This document shows positions 58,523 to 64,000 of a stretch of 64,000 nucleotides of DNA, one piece after another (position 1 is the stretch's first letter; the number at the start of each line of letters is the position of its first letter). Origin of the DNA: Legionella oakridgensis ATCC 33761 = DSM 21215. Its GTDB lineage: Bacteria; Pseudomonadota; Gammaproteobacteria; Legionellales; Legionellaceae. Under the pieces are notes generated by a model. That model did no database searches. It worked only from the letters and a program-made list of their open reading frames with translations, and had not been told where the DNA came from. Both the position numbers and the translations under genes were made by a program. Where the stretch lies: positions 611,001-675,000 of the forward strand of contig NZ_CP004006.1 in the NCBI RefSeq assembly GCF_000512355.1. Direction: 5' to 3'.

Positions 58523-61363
58523 ATGGGCTTACATGCTTTGGGTAACGCATCGTTTTTCAAGAGGTCCTTATCGTGTCCCGAGTTGAGTGGGATGGAAATA
58601 CACGAGGAACTTGTGCAAGCTGCGCGAGTACTTCAGGAATGGTGGAAGCAAGCCTATTTAAGGCAAACTGCAAAAGAATCCTCTCAATACTTCCAGCATG
58701 TCGTTTCACGTCAAAAAGCCGATAGCAAATCTTTTTCTGATTTAGAAGCATTTATTCTCGATAGAAATACTCTGGCTATCACACACAAGCTTCTGGCGCA
58801 CTTGGAGCAAGCTAAAGATCTGATTATACCTGAGCGCGGTCGCTGCCCTGATTTGCCCCGACCTGAGCGCGTTTTTCTTTCAGCTTATCTCATCGCCACA
58901 AAATCCGATCATATATTTGAATCGCCTACCGAAATTGACGCGCTTTTGTTAACTCACGCTGATGAAATGCTCAAGTCATTTGAAAGACTATGCAAATTTA
59001 TGGGCGAGACCTATATGGACAAGAGGCCTCATAAAGTTGATTCTCCAATAGCCAGGGAAACTCCTTCTTCTGATCAAGTATTTGCGGCCATGGAGCATTA
59101 TCAACTGCACCAGTCTCGAGAAACTATAGAAAATGATCATACTTTTATGACTGAGGGACGAGCCTATTTAGAAGCGTTTCATTATGCGCAGGTCGCCTAT
59201 TACGAGACATTTTCTAAATGGGAAGCTGATAATCGTTTCAAACTTGCCAAAATTTGCATTGCCCAATATTTACGAATAGAGGCAAAGCGTTTTGCAATTT
59301 TCTCAAGCCCTGATCCAAGGCAGCTTGAAATGTACGAAGGGTTTGGCAGTCAGCAAGAAACATTACGTGGGAAGGTTGAGGAACTTCTTGGAGAAGAAGG
59401 GATTCTCATGCTCGAGCATGATTTGCAAGGACTACGGGCTGCGCTTGAAGCAAACAAATGGGTGACCGCTCCTGCGGAGGTTTTACTGCATGAGTTAGCA
59501 TTGAATCCAGAGTTTACGCTCCCACCTGGGGCGTGCATGATTCATCCAAGGAATGATATTGATGCAGCGATAACAGCAGTAACCGCAGAACCACTTAATT
59601 TGGAACCTATGTTAGAGGTGTTAGCCGAGATCCGTGAGCAGATTGCTCTTTTCACACCTCGTAATAGAATTCGCATCATGCAGTTACGAGAAGAATTTGG
59701 TCGAAAGGCACTTACTGACCAAATTGAGGCAGCGGGGTTAGAACGAGGGCTTTACCAAATTATGTATGCTCTCATGGAAAGAATTAAAGAGTTAGAGTCT
59801 CCTGAACATGTGCCAGAAACGGTTGCCTTTCAAAACCAACTTGACAGAAGAATTAGTTCAGGGGAGAGTGTTGATCGACTCTTGAAGCAGACTCTTGATT
59901 TTTACTATCATAAGTTTTCACAAATCAGCCTCGAGATCACTAATTTCCATATTAATCGGGCTCGTGGGCTAGTCGCTCATAATATCGTAGAATTTGAACG
60001 ACGTAAGTTCCAGGAACGTCTGGCAAAAAATCAGTTTAATCTAGCATCTGTTTTGGCTTGGGTCGACTCAATAGTAAAAACACCGACAAATCACCGTCTT
60101 GACACATCTATTTTATGCTCCCAATACATAGCGACTTATACAACGCATGCCATTTGTCTTGGCTTATTACAAAAACCAGGAAATTTTGATTTACACGCTG
60201 TCCCTGAAACCTTTTACCTTGATAGAGGCCGTTTGGTAGACTGGCATGGAAAATACCAACGGATTTTTTATACTGCTGCAGCAATGGGGATATTTTGTCA
60301 GCAATATGGTGCTGGCCTGTCTCCACAAGAGTTGCAGGAACAGAAACAAAAAATTATGACCACTTTAGAAACAGCAAATATCACCGACCCAAAAGAGGCA
60401 GTATCTTATATTGTAAGTCTGTTTAACACATTACTGGCAAGCAAGGGAAAACCGTTAAGTGAATCTAACGAGAGGGCATTGACAGAGATCATGGAAAATA
60501 CCTTTGCTGGTAATCATAGAATTGCAGAAATCATGAATAAACGTCTTGGAGATCAACTATGGATTTATTTCTCCAAGGGGTTTTTACCAGAAGCTTCCCA
60601 GAGGCAAGCAGGATTGTACGGGTTACAAAAAGAGCTTAGTCAGCTGGGTCAAGAAATGCTTCCTTTACTTCGCCTTCATACGAAGGTGCATGAGGAATTT
60701 TATAGACATAGTGTGAATGAGCGCTTATGGAATCCCTTATTTACGGTGTTGAGAGAACCTCGGGAACCCAATGAGTTCTCATCGTTGCTCTCACCGAAAC
60801 GAGAATCAATCCGTGGAACTCACGCGTATATCCATAAGATGGCTTTTCTCCTTTCTGGTTTAGCATTGATTCAGCAGACTGTTGTTTATGCAGACATGTG
60901 GAATATGAACGCAGTGATGAAAAATTCCACGATGAAAGCACTCGCCAGTTCATTTGGCTTAATTGAGATGGTGAAAGATCCCAGGGTCTCAAAAGATGAC
61001 ATGGAGGTAAGATTGCTTGCTCTCATGAAACACGTTGCCAGTGAGCAAGAAATTCCATATGAGGAAGCTGATGAACAGAAAATGATAAGAATGCTTCGTT
61101 TGGCAAAAAACAACAAATCTCCAGGTTGTCGTGCTTTTCTGGATGAACTTGCTGGAATGTATAGGCAATTTATTACAAGAGGGAAAATGCCTAAATATAA
61201 TCCAAATCTGCTTACTGCAGAGTTTGCAGAAGAAATTGACGGCATGTGTGGTCAAGTAAAAGAAATCATTACTGATATTAAACGAGCTCAAATGCCTGAC
61301 GATGTGGATCCTGTACTGCCAATAATTCCAACATTACGTTCAGGAATAGGCATGCGGCCATAA
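58523..61363 (+). CDS. TCP11-domain protein with IQ-like motif, effector candidate
   Basis: A 946-aa helical protein with no signal peptide. Residues about 360-560 match the eukaryotic T-complex-11 family: EVLAEIREQIALFTPRNRIR, LYQIMYALMERIKEL, and ITNFHINRARGLVAHNIVEF followed by ERRKFQ (human TCP11 relatives have DMANFxIxxLRPHL...YERxKFQ). An IQ-like motif lies near residue 37 (LQEWWKQAYLR; [ILV]Qxxx[RK]xxxx[RK]), as some TCP11 proteins of plants carry. ATG 58523 has GAGGTG upstream. A eukaryotic domain in this bacterium suggests a Dot/Icm effector; calmodulin binding is a guess. Confidence 0.7.
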   Translation: MGLHALGNASFFKRSLSCPELSGMEIHEELVQAARVLQEWWKQAYLRQTAKESSQYFQHVVSRQKADSKSFSDLEAFILDRNTLAITHKLLAHLEQAKDLIIPERGRCPDLPRPERVFLSAYLIATKSDHIFESPTEIDALLLTHADEMLKSFERLCKFMGETYMDKRPHKVDSPIARETPSSDQVFAAMEHYQLHQSRETIENDHTFMTEGRAYLEAFHYAQVAYYETFSKWEADNRFKLAKICIAQYLRIEAKRFAIFSSPDPRQLEMYEGFGSQQETLRGKVEELLGEEGILMLEHDLQGLRAALEANKWVTAPAEVLLHELALNPEFTLPPGACMIHPRNDIDAAITAVTAEPLNLEPMLEVLAEIREQIALFTPRNRIRIMQLREEFGRKALTDQIEAAGLERGLYQIMYALMERIKELESPEHVPETVAFQNQLDRRISSGESVDRLLKQTLDFYYHKFSQISLEITNFHINRARGLVAHNIVEFERRKFQERLAKNQFNLASVLAWVDSIVKTPTNHRLDTSILCSQYIATYTTHAICLGLLQKPGNFDLHAVPETFYLDRGRLVDWHGKYQRIFYTAAAMGIFCQQYGAGLSPQELQEQKQKIMTTLETANITDPKEAVSYIVSLFNTLLASKGKPLSESNERALTEIMENTFAGNHRIAEIMNKRLGDQLWIYFSKGFLPEASQRQAGLYGLQKELSQLGQEMLPLLRLHTKVHEEFYRHSVNERLWNPLFTVLREPREPNEFSSLLSPKRESIRGTHAYIHKMAFLLSGLALIQQTVVYADMWNMNAVMKNSTMKALASSFGLIEMVKDPRVSKDDMEVRLLALMKHVASEQEIPYEEADEQKMIRMLRLAKNNKSPGCRAFLDELAGMYRQFITRGKMPKYNPNLLTAEFAEEIDGMCGQVKEIITDIKRAQMPDDVDPVLPIIPTLRSGIGMRP

Positions 61364-61859
61364 AAGAGCTAACATTATAGCCTGGTTGCCTGCAACCAGG
61401 GTTTCCACTCACAGGATAATCGAAATGAATAGATACCAAGGTCAATGTCTATGTGGTGCCTGTTGCACCGAAGTCTAGCAAGCGTAGCCGTTAAACTGCA
61501 TTCTCAACGGATCCACGGCTGCGAGCAGCTGGGCTACGTCTTGCTTGCCTGAAATATGTTTTATGTATCTCATTCGTAAGTAAAACGAACCGTGATGGTT
61601 TTCTATTTTCTAAGTTAACCTATTTTTTAATAACAAGAGACAGCCGTGAGCATCTATTAAAATGCCTCACTTAAAAAATTTCCTCACAATACCATAGCTT
61701 AAAAAGACATACTAGCTATCATTTATAAAGGTGGAGAGGCAATCAATTGTGCAGGTACTCCATTAGCAAGCATACGCTAGATTTTTACGCCATTGTTTTA
61801 ATATTGAAACCCAGTCGACATTCGTAGTAGAAGCCAACTGCTTTTTTTAAGATAATAAG
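61364..61859. other. intergenic region with a GFA-like gene remnant
   Basis: At 61424 a frame opens as MNRYQGQCLCGACCTEV and stops, matching the start of GFA-family (glutathione-dependent formaldehyde-activating) proteins, which begin with a CxCG zinc site. Nothing of the rest is visible, so this is a decayed fragment. A palindromic repeat lies at 61379-61404. No other gene was recognised. Confidence 0.4.
61379..61404. repeat. short palindromic repeat, copy 2
   Basis: TAGCCTGGTTGC, short loop, then GCAACCAGGG; sister of the element at 54286. It lies 15 bases after the TCP11-like gene and could act as a weak terminator. Confidence 0.45.
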
Positions 61860-62126
61860 ATGACCCTTATCAAACGGGAAGATCTGATGGAAATTAAGCA
61901 CATTAAAAAAGAAGTAAAACTATTTTTACTCAATTCTTTTAGAATTAAGGATATTGGTTATTCGGATAATATTTTTGATACGGGCGCAATGCACTCTTTA
62001 TTTTTCATTCAATTATTAGTTTTTATCGAGAAGAAATACAAAATTGATCTTGAGGTCGGTGAATTTGATCCAAAGCGGTTAACGAGTATCGATGCTATCG
62101 CCGGCTTTATTTCTAGTAAATTATAA
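61860..62126 (+). CDS. acyl carrier protein
   Basis: An 88-aa ACP. The phosphopantetheine Ser46 is in TGAMHSLFFIQLLVFIEKKY, the usual helix II start (family has DSL; here HSL). Helix I and III are as expected (IKKEVKLFLLNSFRI; IDAIAGFISSKL). ATG 61860 or ATG 61887 (MEIKHIKK, with GGGAAG upstream) could be the start. Next gene is a hydroxyacyl-CoA dehydrogenase, then an acyl-CoA dehydrogenase, an order seen in glyceryl/hydroxymalonyl-ACP pathways (compare FkbJ, ZmaD). Confidence 0.78.
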   Translation: MTLIKREDLMEIKHIKKEVKLFLLNSFRIKDIGYSDNIFDTGAMHSLFFIQLLVFIEKKYKIDLEVGEFDPKRLTSIDAIAGFISSKL

Positions 62127-62176
62127 TCTAATTCAGGTAACTGTATGGTAAAGTTTGGTTGAATAATGCATACAGA

Positions 62177-63042
62177 ATGGACACACGGCATGAGACAAAA
62201 AAACTTACTATTCTTGGTGCAGGGACAATGGGTTCAGGCATTGCACAACTTTTCGCGCAATGTGGATTTTATGTCACTTTAATTGATAACCTCCAATCGC
62301 AACTAGATAAAGCAAAAACTTCTATAGCTAAAAATTTACACTATCTGCTATTAACCCAGCATTTATCATCCAAACATTCTATTGAAACAATATTGGCATC
62401 AATTTCTTTTACAACAAAACTAGATGAACTTAAGCGCTCTAAATACATTATTGAAAATATTCCTGAAAATTGGGAACAGAAAAAAGCGTTATATCAGGTA
62501 TTAAATGAACAATGTAGCGCAACCTGTATTTTGGGGGTAAATACTTCTTCGATATCTATTACTAAAATAGCATCGCTTGTTGAGTATCCTCAACGCGTTA
62601 TAGGGGTACACTTTATGAATCCAGCACCACAAATGCCTATGGTGGAGGTGATTAAGGGATATCACACTGACGAATTGACAATAGAAAAAACCAGGACATT
62701 ACTTGAGCAAGTCCATAAAAAAATGATCGTTGTAAAGGACTCCGTTGGTTTTGTAAGTAATCGGGCAATGATGATTTTTATTAATGAAGCCATTTTTATG
62801 GTACAGGAAAACATTGCATCAATCGAAGACATTGATGTTTTATTTAAACAATGTTTTGGGCATAAAATGGGGCCACTGCATACTGCAGATTTAATTGGTT
62901 TGGATACTGTTCTTTATTCTTTAGAATCAATATATTCAGAGCTAAGCGATCCTAAATATCGGCCCTGTTGGTTATTAAAAAACATGGTCGATGCAGGGCT
63001 TCTTGGACAAAAAACAAAAAAGGATTTTATCAATATGAATAG
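62177..63042 (+). CDS. 3-hydroxyacyl-CoA/ACP dehydrogenase (FkbK/HBDH type), one frameshift
   Basis: An NAD-dependent dehydrogenase of about 288 aa. Rossmann motif TILGAGTMGSGIAQLFAQCG; catalytic region IGVHFMNPAPQMPMVEVIKG with His, and DSVGFVSNRAMM. The C-terminal stretch KMGPLHTADLIGLDTVLYSL followed by CWLLKNMVDAGLLG is typical. One extra A at A6 (63016-63021) gives the normal end KKGFYQYE and a stop at 63042. Start ATG 62177. In FkbK/ZmaG-type pathways this enzyme oxidises glyceryl-ACP. It follows the ACP by 50 bases. Confidence 0.85.
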
Positions 63043-63108
63043 GGGTTGTTACAACTTACTATTTTGGCCAAGATGGTAGAATTGTAACAGATCCTAAGGA
63101 GAGGAATT

Positions 63109-64000
63109 TTGCCCAATTATCAACCTCGATACCTAAAGCAACAGCAAATTTTTAACCAATTTATAGAAAATTACCTTCACCCCTATGCGAAAATTTTTGA
63201 TAAAGAACAAGCTATTCCGCGAGATTTTTTTATACATTAGCCCAACATGGTTTTTTAGGCGCTTGCATTCCTAAACGGCTTGGTGGGCAACAATGGGATG
63301 AATTGACCATTGGTATCATGCATGAGTCGTTTGCGAAAGAGCTTTGTTCTTTGGCAAATATTTTAACAGTATTGGGCATGGTGAGTAAGGCATTCATACA
63401 GTTTGGTTCAGAAGTTCAGAAGCAAACCTGGTTACCCAAAATGGCATCAGGGACAATTTTAGCTGCATTAGCATTAACTGAATCTAATGTTGGAAGCGAT
63501 TTGGAACATGTTGAAACGCAGTTGTTGGATAACGATGATGAGTTTATTCTAAAGGGGAGTAAAAAATACATCACGTTAGGGCAACTGGCTGATTTGTTTT
63601 TAGTGTTAGCAAACTGCCAAGGACAACTCACGGTGGTTTTAGTCGAAAAGGACACGCCTGGCGTCACTATTTCACCAATGCCTAATTTTTTAGGTTTACG
63701 TTCTAATATGTTGGCAGAAATTTTTTTTGATAATTGTCGCATCCCTAAAACAAATCTATTAGGTAGTATTGGTATGGGCTTCGCCTATGTTGCTCAAACT
63801 GCTTTAGATGAAGGACGCTATACAACGGCCTATGGATGTGTTGGGTTGGGGCAAGCATGTCTGGATGCGGCCCGTAGCTACGCTCAAGAAAGAAAACAAT
63901 TCGATCGTACATTGGATGGACATCAGTTAATTCAAAAAATGATGGCTGAAATGATTGTACAAGTTAAAGCTGCCCGAGAATTGTGTTTTTATGCAGGGGT
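63109..64000 (+). CDS. acyl-CoA/ACP dehydrogenase (FkbI-like), partial, one frameshift
   Basis: A flavin acyl-CoA dehydrogenase running off the window. Motifs: LALTESNVGSDLEHVE (FAD/substrate), GCVGLGQACLDAARSYAQER, KQFDRTLDGHQLIQKMMAEM. The start is TTG 63109 (LPNYQPRYLKQQQ) with AAGGAGAGG upstream. The frame is broken at T7 (63225-63231); one extra T gives RDFFYTLAQHGFLGACIPKR. In the FkbG-K type pathway, this enzyme further oxidises the ACP-bound C3 unit. Next genes are outside the window. Confidence 0.85.

Noticed and set aside
63043-63171. Open stretch reading VVTTYYFGQDGRIVTDPKER between the two dehydrogenase genes
   Set aside because: No start codon with a ribosome site, it overlaps the acyl-CoA dehydrogenase start, and the upstream enzyme ends normally at 63042 once the A run is repaired.
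1-64000. CRISPR array, rRNA or tRNA genes
   Set aside because: No regularly spaced direct repeats and no sequence with rRNA or tRNA features were noticed on reading; a tRNAscan or CRISPR search was not possible.

Overview
The window looks like a piece of a Legionella or close Legionellaceae chromosome. The DNA is AT-rich. Ordinary gammaproteobacterial genes (radC, coaBC, dut, a phosphomannomutase, rdgB, phaC, corA) are mixed with many large, solitary genes that have eukaryotic-like domains or lipidation and targeting signals. That mix is typical of Dot/Icm type IV effectors. No Dot/Icm machinery, rRNA, tRNA or CRISPR array was seen.

Layout. 1-1.9 kb: end of a minus-strand HlyD/FUSC efflux operon. 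2-5.3 kb: two overlapping effector-like genes, a TcdA/TcdB-type glycosyltransferase and an alpha/beta hydrolase. 5.5-7.9 kb: a YgjP-like metallohydrolase, a 0.5-kb gap with three perfect DnaA boxes, a Thr/Gly-rich secreted protein and a DUF2490-like outer-membrane protein. 7.9-12.1 kb: a second efflux operon (lipoprotein outer-membrane factor, HlyD, two FUSC-like halves). 12.3-14.1 kb: a GIY-YIG gene and a decayed IS66 transposase between perfect 36-bp inverted repeats. 14.2-22.7 kb: a VOC protein, a lipase-like effector ending in a MITE-like element, a coiled-coil effector candidate, phaC, an OsmC protein and a membrane-anchored putative cysteine protease. 22.8-26.8 kb: radC, then coaBC-dut-phosphomannomutase. 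26.9-34 kb: a gene with a mitochondrial-presequence-like start, a metzincin protease, a TPR-methyltransferase and an effector candidate starting MGCTHS. 34-39 kb: rdgB, small exported protein, C39-like and VanX-like peptidases, a PLP dehydratase, PhzF and MarR. 39.5-43.4 kb: UspA, TerC, CorC/CNNM and ExoD. 43.5-53.7 kb: effector candidates including a probable SpvC/OspF-type phosphothreonine lyase, then transport and regulatory genes. 53.9-61.4 kb: a mitochondrial-carrier-like protein, a cytochrome P450, a cyclophilin and a 946-aa TCP11-like protein with an IQ motif. 61.9-64 kb: an acyl carrier protein, a 3-hydroxyacyl-CoA dehydrogenase and an acyl-CoA dehydrogenase, an order that recalls hydroxymalonyl/methoxymalonyl-ACP synthesis.

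A major caveat: at least fifteen otherwise good genes, including the essential coaBC and dut, are broken by one-base length differences, nearly all in homopolymer runs. These look like sequencing errors. I give such genes as single merged features and state where the frame changes.
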